Assembly (NCBI GenBank): GCA_916050055.1 | Contig: CAJZJY010000062.1 | Span: forward strand, 1-6,504 | Reading direction: 5' to 3' | Source of the DNA: an uncultured Streptococcus sp. | GTDB lineage: Bacteria > Bacillota > Bacilli > Lactobacillales > Aerococcaceae | DNA: 6,504 nt | In this document: piece after piece, positions 1-6,270 of the stretch | Layout: every line of letters begins with the position of its first letter | Position numbering within the stretch: the stretch's first letter is position 1 | The notes under the pieces: model-generated | The model's input: only the letters and a program-made list of their open reading frames with translations | Database searches by the model: none | Told to the model about the DNA's origin: nothing | Made by a program: the position numbers and the translations under genes

Positions 1-337
1 TTTGCTTAAATAACACTTCTAATTGACGAAGAAGCGGTTTAAAGCTATAGTAATCCACTTTCTTCCCATCTTTTGCTTCTCGTTGTTTAATCTCGAGCAC
101 TTGTCGATCCATTAAATGTTGAATGATGCTAAACAATTGTCTTTCATCTATACCAAACTGTATACAAGTTGCTCTTACATCAATAACAAATGACTCTTCC
201 GGATGTCGCTGCATTAACCATGCAATTAATAAGCATTCATCTGCAGTCAATTGCAATTTTCGGTAATTTTGAAGTAGTGCATTCGGAACAGACGTACTGC
301 CACTATAAATCCAATGTTCTTGGAATGTTAATGCCAT
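1..337 (-). CDS. dnaD: DNA replication protein DnaD, N-terminal part (C-terminus beyond window)
   Basis: Replication initiation and restart protein. In B. subtilis, DnaD works with DnaA and DnaB to remodel origin DNA and help load the replicative helicase. Only the first 112 codons lie in the window, with no in-frame stop; the gene continues past position 1. The visible protein starts MALTFQEHWIYSG, then has the stretch STSVPNALLQNYRKLQL, which resembles the segment preceding the DnaD winged-helix (DDBH1) domain. A helix-rich region and a KKVDYYSFKPLL stretch matching the wing and last strand follow. The ATG at 337 has a strong SD, GGAGGT (plus-strand 344-349), 6 nt upstream. The position just after asnS is the conserved place for dnaD in Bacillota; nth would be expected next, outside the window. 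The C-terminal DNA-binding DDBH2 domain cannot be assessed. Family assignment is by recognition of pattern and synteny, not by alignment. Confidence 0.87.
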   Translation of the reverse strand, partial: MALTFQEHWIYSGSTSVPNALLQNYRKLQLTADECLLIAWLMQRHPEESFVIDVRATCIQFGIDERQLFSIIQHLMDRQVLEIKQREAKDGKKVDYYSFKPLLRQLEVLFKQ

Positions 338-356
338 TTTTTGACCTCCCTCTTTT
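338..356 (-). promoter_or_regulatory. dnaD leader: strong SD directly behind the asnS terminator
   Basis: Only 19 nt separate the U-tract of the upstream terminator from the dnaD ATG, and most of this is the ribosome binding site (GGAGGT at 344-349, 6-nt spacer). There is no room for a promoter here. The SD portion AGGTCA (plus-strand 342-347) is perfectly complementary to TGACCT in the loop of the preceding hairpin (376-381). Confidence 0.7.
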
Positions 357-390
357 AAAAAAGAGCCAACGACATAGGTCAGCGGCTCTT
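357..390 (-). terminator. Intrinsic terminator after asnS
   Basis: In the minus-strand transcript a perfect 7-bp stem (AAGAGCC pairs with GGCTCTT; plus-strand arms 361-367 and 384-390) is followed by a run of six U. The loop is 16 nt and can form an extra 3-bp GAC/GTC helix beyond a 3x3 internal loop. The long loop and moderate stem suggest incomplete termination. This matters because dnaD begins 20 nt further on with no visible promoter of its own in between. Confidence 0.78.
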
Positions 391-404
391 TCTTATTCTT
401 TTTA

Positions 405-1721
405 TTATGGGTAAATACGGTTTAATAAACGTGGGAATGGAATAGCTTCACGAATATGTTTCGTACCAGCCACAAAGGTTACCATACGTTCTAAACCTAG
501 ACCGAATCCTGAGTGAGGAACAGAACCGTATTTACGTAAATCTAAGTAGAATGCATAATCATCTGGATTTAATCCGTTTGATTTAATTCTATCTAATAAT
601 TTATCGTAGTCCGTTTCACGCTCACTACCCCCGATAACTTCTCCGTATCCTTCTGGAGCAAGTAAGTCCGCACATAGTACACGACTTTCATTTCCAGGAA
701 CTGGTTTCATGTAGAAAGCTTTAATTTCAGTTGGATAGTTAATCACAAATGTTGGCACTCCAAAGTAGTTTGAAATCCAAGTTTCGTGTGGTGAACCAAA
801 GTCATCACCGTGTTCTAAGTGTTCGTAATCAGTATCTTCATCGTTTTCGTGCGCTTGTAATAAGTCAATCGCTTCATCGTATGTGATACGTTTGAACGGT
901 TCGCTAATGTATTTCTTCAATAATTCAGTGTCACGTTCTAGAGTTTCTAATGCATGAGGTGCACGGTCTAAAACGCCTTGAATTAAAGCTTTCACATAAG
1001 CTTCTTGTAAGTCTAATGACTCGTCATGTGTTAAGTATAAATACTCCGCATCCATCATCCAGAACTCAGTTAAATGACGACGAGTTTTAGATTTTTCTGC
1101 ACGGAATACTGGTCCAAAGTCGAATACACGGCCAAATGCCATTGCTCCAGCTTCTAAATATAATTGACCAGATTGTGTTAAAAATGCTGGTTCACCAAAG
1201 TAATCCGTTTCGAATAATTCTGTAGAATCTTCTGCCGCATTTCCTGAAAGAATTGGACTATCGAATTTAATGAATCCATTTTTATCAAAGAATTCATACG
1301 ATGCGTATATAATCGCATTACGAATTTCCATAATAGCATGTTGTTTTGTTGAACGTAACCATAAGTGACGGTGGTCCATTAAGAAGTCAGTACCATGCTC
1401 TTTTGGAGTAATTGGGTATTCATGACTCTCACCGATTAACTCAATGTCTTTTACTAATAACTCATATCCTAATTTAGAACGAGTATCTTCTTGTACAACA
1501 CCTGTTACGAATACAGAACTTTCTTGAGTTAATCCTTTTGCTAATTCAAAAGTTTCTTCATTTACATCAGCTTTCACTACAATTCCTTGGAAATAAGCTT
1601 TTCCATCACGTAATTGTAAGAACGCGATTTTACCGCTTGAACGTTTGTTAGTTACCCAAGCGCCAATGGTAACGGTTTGTCCAACGTAATCTTTTGCTTG
1701 ATTCATTGTTATAGTTTTCAA
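405..1721 (-). CDS. asnS: Asparagine--tRNA ligase (AsnRS)
   Basis: Cytoplasmic class IIb aminoacyl-tRNA synthetase that activates asparagine with ATP and charges tRNA-Asn. The 438-residue protein is close to the usual bacterial length of about 430-465. Residues about 15-100 form the OB-fold anticodon-binding domain ([20 protein letters not shown]). The catalytic core follows: motif 1 around residues 149-160 with its proline at 156, motif 2 at 206-226 ([15 protein letters not shown]), and motif 3 at 405-413 (GFGLGLERM) with the class II arginine R412. The gene starts with TTG at 1721, because AAAGGAAG lies 9 nt upstream and the resulting N-terminus MKTITMNQA resembles B. subtilis AsnS. The next in-frame ATG (1706) would be 24 nt from that SD. 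It follows aspB by 15 nt, so co-transcription is likely, and the SD overlaps the aspB stop codon. It ends at a terminator. I saw no frameshift or missing motif. Confidence 0.97.
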   Translation of the reverse strand: MKTITMNQAKDYVGQTVTIGAWVTNKRSSGKIAFLQLRDGKAYFQGIVVKADVNEETFELAKGLTQESSVFVTGVVQEDTRSKLGYELLVKDIELIGESHEYPITPKEHGTDFLMDHRHLWLRSTKQHAIMEIRNAIIYASYEFFDKNGFIKFDSPILSGNAAEDSTELFETDYFGEPAFLTQSGQLYLEAGAMAFGRVFDFGPVFRAEKSKTRRHLTEFWMMDAEYLYLTHDESLDLQEAYVKALIQGVLDRAPHALETLERDTELLKKYISEPFKRITYDEAIDLLQAHENDEDTDYEHLEHGDDFGSPHETWISNYFGVPTFVINYPTEIKAFYMKPVPGNESRVLCADLLAPEGYGEVIGGSERETDYDKLLDRIKSNGLNPDDYAFYLDLRKYGSVPHSGFGLGLERMVTFVAGTKHIREAIPFPRLLNRIYP

Positions 1722-1730
1722 AATATCACT

Positions 1731-1738
1731 CTTCCTTT
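1731..1738 (-). promoter_or_regulatory. asnS ribosome binding site, decides the TTG start
   Basis: AAAGGAAG in the minus strand sits 9 nt before the TTG at 1721. No comparable SD lies at a usable distance from the alternative ATG at 1706. The site overlaps the TAA stop of aspB (1737-1739), so ribosomes finishing aspB end on the asnS initiation region, which suggests translational coupling. Confidence 0.75.
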
Positions 1739-2924
1739 ACTTATATGATTCAATAAATTCCTTAATTCGATTAGCGGCTTCTCTTAATTCCTCTTCGCTA
1801 TTAGCACAGCTGAGTCTTAGGAAACCGTTGCATCCAAAGTTCTCTCCGGATACTGTTGCAACCCCTGCTTCTTCGAGTAGTTTTAGAGCAAATTCTTCTG
1901 AAGAAGCTACGCCTACGATATGCATGGCTACTTTCACATTCGCGAATAAGTAGAACGCTCCTTTAGGCTTCTCACACTTAATTCCTTGAATGTCGTTTAA
2001 TAATCCATGAAATACGTCGATTCTTCTTTGGAACTCGTCACGCATTTCTTTTTTAGCCGCTTCAACGTCTTCGTCGAAAGCGCGAATGGCCGCATATTGT
2101 ACAACCGCAGCAGGGTTACTTGTTGTGTGACTTGTTAAGTCATTTAAAGCTCTAATGATTCGTTTTGGACCAAATACATATCCAAGTCTCCATCCAGTCA
2201 TCGCAACTGATTTTGATAATCCATTAATGACTAATGTGTTATTAAAAATCTCTTGGGATAAACTTGCCATACTGATGGAAGGCGCATCATAGACTAATTC
2301 ATAATAAATTTCGTCTGATATGATAAATACATTATGTTCTAATGCCCAATTTCCAATCGCTAGTAACTCTTCTTTTGTATACAAGAGCCCTGAAGGATTC
2401 GAAGGCGCATTGAGCACCAAGAGTTTTGTCTTATCCGTTACGTATTCATTTAGTAAATCGACTGTTAGTTTAAACGAATTTCTTTCTCTAGTTTCAATAT
2501 ACACCGGAACGCCATCCGCTAATTGAATTTGTTCGGTATAACTCACCCAGTAAGGAATTGGAATTAAAACCTCGTCTCCTGGATCTACTAAAGTCATAAA
2601 GACTGAATACAGCGCAAATTTAGCACCCGCAAAAGTCGCAACTTGTTCCTTTTGCAAATCAATTCCATCTTTACGTTTATGAAAATCACAAATCGCCTGT
2701 CTTAACTTATCTATTCCCAAAGCTGGTGTATAATGATCGGTTTCGTGTTTTCTTAAAGCATCAATGGCTGCCTCTGTAATCACTTCAGGTGTATTAAAAT
2801 CAGGTTCACCAATCGATAAACTAATGATCTTTCTTCCCTGAGCTTTTAGTTCTCTAGCTTTTTGTGTCATCGCTAGAGTTCCTGAAGGCAAAATTTTCGA
2901 TACTCTATCTGAAATTTTTACCAT
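1737..2924 (-). CDS. aspB: Aspartate aminotransferase, class I/II PLP enzyme
   Basis: Cytoplasmic pyridoxal-phosphate enzyme, probably interconverting aspartate + 2-oxoglutarate with oxaloacetate + glutamate. The 395-residue length is normal for the AAT subgroup I-gamma (Ib) family. Visible landmarks are SIGEPDFNTP (37-46), GAKFAL (100-105, the Ib lysine K102 region thought to help bind the substrate side-chain carboxylate), W126 stacking on PLP, NAPSNPSG (172-179) with N176, SDEIYYEL with D204 and Y207, the PLP-forming lysine K238 in NGLSKSVAMTGWRLG with R246, and R370 in FLRLSCA for the alpha-carboxylate. The ATG at 2924 gives the family's usual N-terminus. The SD is weak (GGTG, 4-nt spacer), and the gene begins 13 nt after tseB stops, so it may rely on coupling. 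Aspartate supply next to asnS is conserved synteny. Substrate specificity within aminotransferases is inferred; another amino acid preference is possible. Confidence 0.92.
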   Translation of the reverse strand: MVKISDRVSKILPSGTLAMTQKARELKAQGRKIISLSIGEPDFNTPEVITEAAIDALRKHETDHYTPALGIDKLRQAICDFHKRKDGIDLQKEQVATFAGAKFALYSVFMTLVDPGDEVLIPIPYWVSYTEQIQLADGVPVYIETRERNSFKLTVDLLNEYVTDKTKLLVLNAPSNPSGLLYTKEELLAIGNWALEHNVFIISDEIYYELVYDAPSISMASLSQEIFNNTLVINGLSKSVAMTGWRLGYVFGPKRIIRALNDLTSHTTSNPAAVVQYAAIRAFDEDVEAAKKEMRDEFQRRIDVFHGLLNDIQGIKCEKPKGAFYLFANVKVAMHIVGVASSEEFALKLLEEAGVATVSGENFGCNGFLRLSCANSEEELREAANRIKEFIESYK

Positions 2925-2937
2925 AAATCACCAATTT

Positions 2938-3414
2938 CTATATATTCTCAATATCTTTAATCCATTTACCATTTTTCGCTGAAATATAGTAATAACCAAT
3001 ACGTTGATTACTCATACGATAATTGACTTCCCATACAGGTTCTCCGTTTAAAAGTCCAAGTCTTGCTTCTAGCACTTCAACATCTGGTTTATCTTGTAAT
3101 GTAATTGAACGAGCTTCTTGCTCATTGACAACTGCTGATTGCTGAAGAATTGTGACATCTCCACCTTCTTCAGGAATAATCGCATAGATGGCATTTCCGT
3201 CTTTATCTTCACCCATAATGGTGTAATAAGACGCATCCGTATTGTACAAGTAAAACTTCGTTACTTTTGAAAATTCTACGGTTGGTGCCATCATCATAAG
3301 TGCTTCGTTACGTTTTTTAATCTTTGGATCCACACTTACTAAAAAGATACTTGCAGCAGCTAAAAATAATAGAAATAAAGTGAGTAAAAGAATAAACATT
3401 GTTCTGCGTTTCAT
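2938..3414 (-). CDS. tseB: TseB/YpmB-like membrane-anchored PepSY-type protein (DUF5590)
   Basis: Small membrane-anchored extracytoplasmic protein of 158 residues. Residues 2-4 are basic (KRR), about 6-28 are a single hydrophobic segment (FILLLTLFLLFLAAASIFLV), and the rest is a soluble domain expected outside the membrane. The C-terminal part (about 127-158: WEVNYR...GYYYISAKNGKWI) has the PepSY-like pattern of YpmB proteins. B. subtilis YpmB, of about the same size and in the same genomic position, has been described as TseB, a regulator of cell wall elongation linked to PBP2A. That role is transferred here by family and synteny, not shown by this sequence. The start is ATG 3414, with AGGAGA 7 nt upstream. 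A TTG immediately before it (3417) would add one Met but has only about 4 nt spacing. It is probably the first gene of a tseB-aspB-asnS operon. Confidence 0.85.
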   Translation of the reverse strand: MKRRTMFILLLTLFLLFLAAASIFLVSVDPKIKKRNEALMMMAPTVEFSKVTKFYLYNTDASYYTIMGEDKDGNAIYAIIPEEGGDVTILQQSAVVNEQEARSITLQDKPDVEVLEARLGLLNGEPVWEVNYRMSNQRIGYYYISAKNGKWIKDIENI

Positions 3415-3421
3415 CAATTTC

Positions 3422-3427
3422 TCTCCT
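3422..3427 (-). promoter_or_regulatory. tseB ribosome binding site
   Basis: AGGAGA (inside GAGGAGAG) lies 7 nt before ATG 3414 and about 4 nt before the tandem TTG at 3417. The spacing favours the ATG, giving a 158-residue product. Confidence 0.7.
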
Positions 3428-3445
3428 CTACTCTAATTTTCATAG

Positions 3446-3486
3446 ATAATGGTATTATACGCTATTTAAAGCAAAAATACCACCAT
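3446..3486 (-). promoter_or_regulatory. Candidate promoter of tseB-aspB-asnS with inverted repeat
   Basis: The 89-nt gap between dinG and tseB contains a perfect -10 hexamer TATAAT (plus-strand 3454-3459) in the minus orientation. A start near 3447 would give a short leader of about 33 nt before the tseB ATG. The -35 position with 17-nt spacing reads TGGTAT, a poor match to TTGACA, and there is no TG extension. The -10 is overlapped by one arm of a perfect 7-bp inverted repeat (TGGTATT/AATACCA at 3450-3456 and 3476-3482), whose other arm covers the -35 position. With two G-U pairs the RNA form extends to 11 bp. It lacks a following U-run, so it is not a convincing dinG terminator. Confidence 0.5.
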
Positions 3487-3503
3487 ACATATAAGACGAT
3501 GCC

Positions 3504-6131
3504 CTACATATTTTTATTCTTCCCAACGTTTAAACACTTCTTAAATGGTTTCTCTATAACCGAAGCGTTTTCCGGGAAAACACTTTTTACTTTCATCGCA
3601 TATTTACTAATCGTTGCCCGAACATCTAACAACCAAATTTCGGCACTCTTTTGATGCGGTCTACTAAAACGTCCTAGCCCTTGATACAGTAGAAGAAGCA
3701 TCATCTTCATCGCGTAATGGGCAAAATAAGAACGCTCTTGCTCTTTCATCTCTAGTTGAATAATTTGTTGAGCCGTTGACACTGGATTTGGGAATGGCAA
3801 TTTGGTGATTACGAGTGAATCGATGGATTGGCCGCCACTATCAAATCCTTCCCAGAAGCTATAGACACCCAGTAAAATCGCATCATTTCTTTCTTGGAAA
3901 CGACGTTGGATTCTTCGACCCATTTGAGGTCCTTTTTGAGCCAAAAGTTCAATTTGATGAGCACGGCAAAAGTCTTCTAACAGACTCTCTACTGCTAAGA
4001 GCGCTTCAACAGAATGCATCAAGACAAGCATTCTTCCGCCCTTTCGCTCATAAATTTTTTCGATACAGTCTGCAATTTGTGCATGATACTGTTGACTCGA
4101 GGAAGAATTTACGGCCACCAAATCATTAGGGATAAATATTTGATGGTCGGCAGTTGCTACTTTTGTCTCGATCACCGTCAACTTCTCTTTTGCCTCTAAC
4201 TCATGGAATAACGGTGTAAACGTTGGAATCGTTGCTGAAATTCCAATTATTTGTCTCATCTTCTCTCTAAACTGATGAAAGACCTGAATAACTGGCTTAA
4301 CTCTTAATAATTCTAGAGTATTTTGACCGTACTGTTCTTTTTCTTCGATGACAAAATAATCACTACCATCCATTTGAAATTGAGAGATAGACTCCATTAG
4401 TTCTTTTAATAAAAAAGCACTTTCTTCAAACAAAGTAGTCTTGTCTGCATTCGCTTGTAATAAATTCATAACACCAGACAGTGCCTTTTGCATGGCATTC
4501 ACCATTTCACAGTGGATTGACTCCTTCCACTCACTGGATGTAAATACAAAAGAAGATGACAGTTGTTGTCCACTCTTCAACTCTTCAAACCATGTTTCAT
4601 ATAAATCACAAATTTCTAATAACTTACGATTCATCGTACGAGAGAGGTGTTCCTCTTCTTTTGAAAAATGAAACATCGTATTTAAGTGATGGTCAGACCA
4701 TAATTGTTGCAACTCAAATAAATGAGAAAAGATAACAGTAGTCGTGCCATATTGCTCTAGGGCATGCTCGAACTGCTGCACTTCATCAATTAGTACAACA
4801 GGTTTTACACGATGAGCAATCAATGAAGCGTACTGAATAAGGAATGCATGATTAGTAACCACAATTGGACTTTGTTGAACTGAAGCTACTGCCTTGTCCC
4901 AATACAGACTTCCTTCCTCATTTGCATCTTTTACCGATATTTCTTTCCATAACGTTGCCTGATGAAGCACTTGATTACATTCAGATAAATCACCTGTTTG
5001 CGTCTCTGTAATCCACACGAGTAACCCCATAATAGAAAGGCTGTTTCTTGCACTTCTCTCCTCTTGATACTTGTGAATTGCACGCTTGAAGGCTGTTAAA
5101 TCAATATAGTGTCTTTGCCCTTTTATAGAAATTACAGGTGTCTTAATCTTTAACTCTGTAATAATCGGAGCGATACTATCTTCCATCAGTTGTTGTTGCA
5201 ATAGTAAGTTCGAAGTGACTATCCAGATTGGTTTTCTCTTACTCGCTTTTTCAAATGCTGCCAGTAAGTAAGCGTATGTTTTCCCTGAACCAGGGCTGGC
5301 TTCAATAAAATGCAAAAGTTCATCTGTTTCAATCAACGATTCTATGGTGGTTATCATCTCACGCTGACTTGCCTTATCTTCTAAGAATCCAGAATCTACT
5401 AATTTTTGATAAGCTTCTAGTGCATTCGTTTTTCGTTTAGAAGACTTTAGCTCTACCTCTTTTACCGCTAGAGGAGAAACGACAAAACCTTGTTCTAAAG
5501 AAAAATCTTCTCTTTCTTCTTTTCCTTTTTCTTCTAAAATTTCCTCAAAAATCGTACCCGTATCCCCTAGTAATTCTCCAGAGAATTCGGTTAGCTGTTT
5601 TAACGTAATCGTCGACAACTCTCGAAACTTAGTCTTCATTTTTAAGAATAGTTCAGCTGTTGCTCGAGCATCACTGCCTGCTGTATGTACTTGAGTATGA
5701 TGAATCTCTAGCGCCTCTGTTAAATCACTAAGTCGATAACTGAGCGCTGTTGGATAACAAATTTGAGCCAGTTGCACCGTATCAATGAGTGGCACTTCCA
5801 ATTCTAGACCCAGTGCATCTGTTAAAGCAGACATAATAAAAGGTCCGTCAAAACCAACATTATGAGCAACGAGCGTTCGATCTTCTAACAGATTAAAAAT
5901 CGTCATTGCCACTTCATCAAAATAAGGAGCCGTTGCCACATCCGCATTCGTCACTCCCGTTAATAATTGAATCTCGAATGGAATACTTTTTTCAGGATTA
6001 ATATTGAGTGAGACATGCTCAATCACTTCATCGCCATTGATTAAAGTACAGCCAAATTGGAAGATTCGATCTCCGCTTTCATATTTTGGCCCTGTCGTTT
6101 CTAAATCAATGACCGCATATTTTCTTACCAT
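3504..6131 (-). CDS. dinG: DinG-family protein: DEDD 3'-5' exonuclease fused to XPD-like SF2 helicase domain
   Basis: Predicted nucleic-acid end-processing protein of 875 residues, in the range of Gram-positive DinG. Residues 1-170 are a DnaQ-like exonuclease with all DEDDh residues: D9 and E11 (VIDLETTG), D95 (AHNVGFD), H149 and D154 (HTAGSD). An acidic linker (about 195-215) leads to the XPD-like helicase region: Walker A ASPGSGKT (278-285), motif Ia about 304-315, VTNHAFL (425-431), motif II LIDEVQQF (447-454, DEVQ instead of DEAH), motif III GISAT (630-634), motif V GVYSFWEGFD (755-764) and motif VI QGLGRFSR (817-824). Only one cysteine (C385) lies between Walker A and motif II, so no 4Fe-4S cluster can form, and D344 sits where the first cluster cysteine would be in KGxxxY-C. 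S. aureus DinG of this architecture was reported to act as a single-strand 3'-5' exonuclease without detectable helicase activity; the same is inferred here. ATG 6131 has AAAGGAG 8 nt upstream. Confidence 0.93.
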   Translation of the reverse strand: MVRKYAVIDLETTGPKYESGDRIFQFGCTLINGDEVIEHVSLNINPEKSIPFEIQLLTGVTNADVATAPYFDEVAMTIFNLLEDRTLVAHNVGFDGPFIMSALTDALGLELEVPLIDTVQLAQICYPTALSYRLSDLTEALEIHHTQVHTAGSDARATAELFLKMKTKFRELSTITLKQLTEFSGELLGDTGTIFEEILEEKGKEEREDFSLEQGFVVSPLAVKEVELKSSKRKTNALEAYQKLVDSGFLEDKASQREMITTIESLIETDELLHFIEASPGSGKTYAYLLAAFEKASKRKPIWIVTSNLLLQQQLMEDSIAPIITELKIKTPVISIKGQRHYIDLTAFKRAIHKYQEERSARNSLSIMGLLVWITETQTGDLSECNQVLHQATLWKEISVKDANEEGSLYWDKAVASVQQSPIVVTNHAFLIQYASLIAHRVKPVVLIDEVQQFEHALEQYGTTTVIFSHLFELQQLWSDHHLNTMFHFSKEEEHLSRTMNRKLLEICDLYETWFEELKSGQQLSSSFVFTSSEWKESIHCEMVNAMQKALSGVMNLLQANADKTTLFEESAFLLKELMESISQFQMDGSDYFVIEEKEQYGQNTLELLRVKPVIQVFHQFREKMRQIIGISATIPTFTPLFHELEAKEKLTVIETKVATADHQIFIPNDLVAVNSSSSQQYHAQIADCIEKIYERKGGRMLVLMHSVEALLAVESLLEDFCRAHQIELLAQKGPQMGRRIQRRFQERNDAILLGVYSFWEGFDSGGQSIDSLVITKLPFPNPVSTAQQIIQLEMKEQERSYFAHYAMKMMLLLLYQGLGRFSRPHQKSAEIWLLDVRATISKYAMKVKSVFPENASVIEKPFKKCLNVGKNKNM

Positions 6132-6139
6132 GAGAAAAG

Positions 6140-6196
6140 CTCCTTTCTAAAGAATTCCTACTTATTTAGTTTACTAACTTATTCCTCTCGTTGCAA
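6140..6196 (-). promoter_or_regulatory. Candidate sigma-A promoter and SD of dinG
   Basis: In the minus strand, TTGCAA (plus-strand 6191-6196; 4/6 to TTGACA) and TAAACT (6168-6173; 4/6 to TATAAT) are separated by exactly 17 nt. AAAGGAG (6140-6146) follows, 8 nt before the dinG ATG. The location just downstream of the glgD terminator supports an independent dinG transcription unit. A small inverted repeat TTAGT-AA-ACTAA (6166-6177) overlaps the -10. No Gram-positive LexA box (GAAC-N4-GTTC) was found. The hexamers are moderate matches, so this is a plausible but unproven promoter. Confidence 0.5.
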
Positions 6197-6217
6197 ACAG
6201 TAGAAAGGTTTTAAGGC

Positions 6218-6253
6218 AAAAAAGAAGCTTGAGCAATGCCCAAGCTGTCTTTT
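6218..6253 (-). terminator. Intrinsic terminator after glgD (bidirectional form)
   Basis: In the minus-strand transcript a 9-bp stem with one G-U pair (AGCTTGGGC with GCTCAAGCT; plus-strand arms 6226-6234 and 6238-6246) closes a 3-nt loop. It is followed by UCUUUUUU. Upstream AAAAGA can pair with the U-tract beyond one bulged C, so the structure is A/T-flanked on both sides and could also terminate plus-strand transcription. It begins 18 nt after the glgD stop codon. Confidence 0.88.
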
Positions 6254-6270
6254 ATCATTTTGAAAGTTGA

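Noticed and set aside
190..414. Plus-strand open frame of 74 codons
   Set aside because: It lies antisense over dnaD, its leader and the asnS stop, has no SD, and is explained by codon bias of the real minus-strand genes.
391..440. CATAAT near the asnS 3' end as a promoter for dnaD
   Set aside because: No acceptable -35 hexamer at 16-18 nt, and such a transcript would still have to pass the terminator at 357-390.
2320..2526. Plus-strand open frame of 68 codons within aspB
   Set aside because: Antisense shadow of a strongly recognised aminotransferase coding region; no SD and no recognisable protein.
3415..3417. TTG as the start of tseB, giving a Met-Met N-terminus
   Set aside because: The adjacent ATG at 3414 has better SD spacing (7 nt versus about 4 nt) and is the stronger codon; it changes only one residue.
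3446..3486. Inverted repeat as an intrinsic terminator for dinG
   Set aside because: The 19-nt loop is large and no U-run follows the 3' arm; the five-U run lies at the 5' arm and in the loop, and the structure overlaps a perfect -10.
3415..3503. T-box or other riboswitch controlling the aspB-asnS unit
   Set aside because: The predicted leader is only about 33 nt and the whole gap is 89 nt, too short for a T-box; no antiterminator motif was seen.
3815..4671. Three plus-strand open frames within dinG
   Set aside because: Antisense shadows of helicase-domain coding sequence; low-complexity predicted peptides without initiation signals.
6132..6217. LexA/SOS box upstream of dinG, suggested by the gene name (damage-inducible)
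   Set aside because: No GAAC-N4-GTTC type site is visible in the gap; Gram-positive dinG need not be SOS-controlled.
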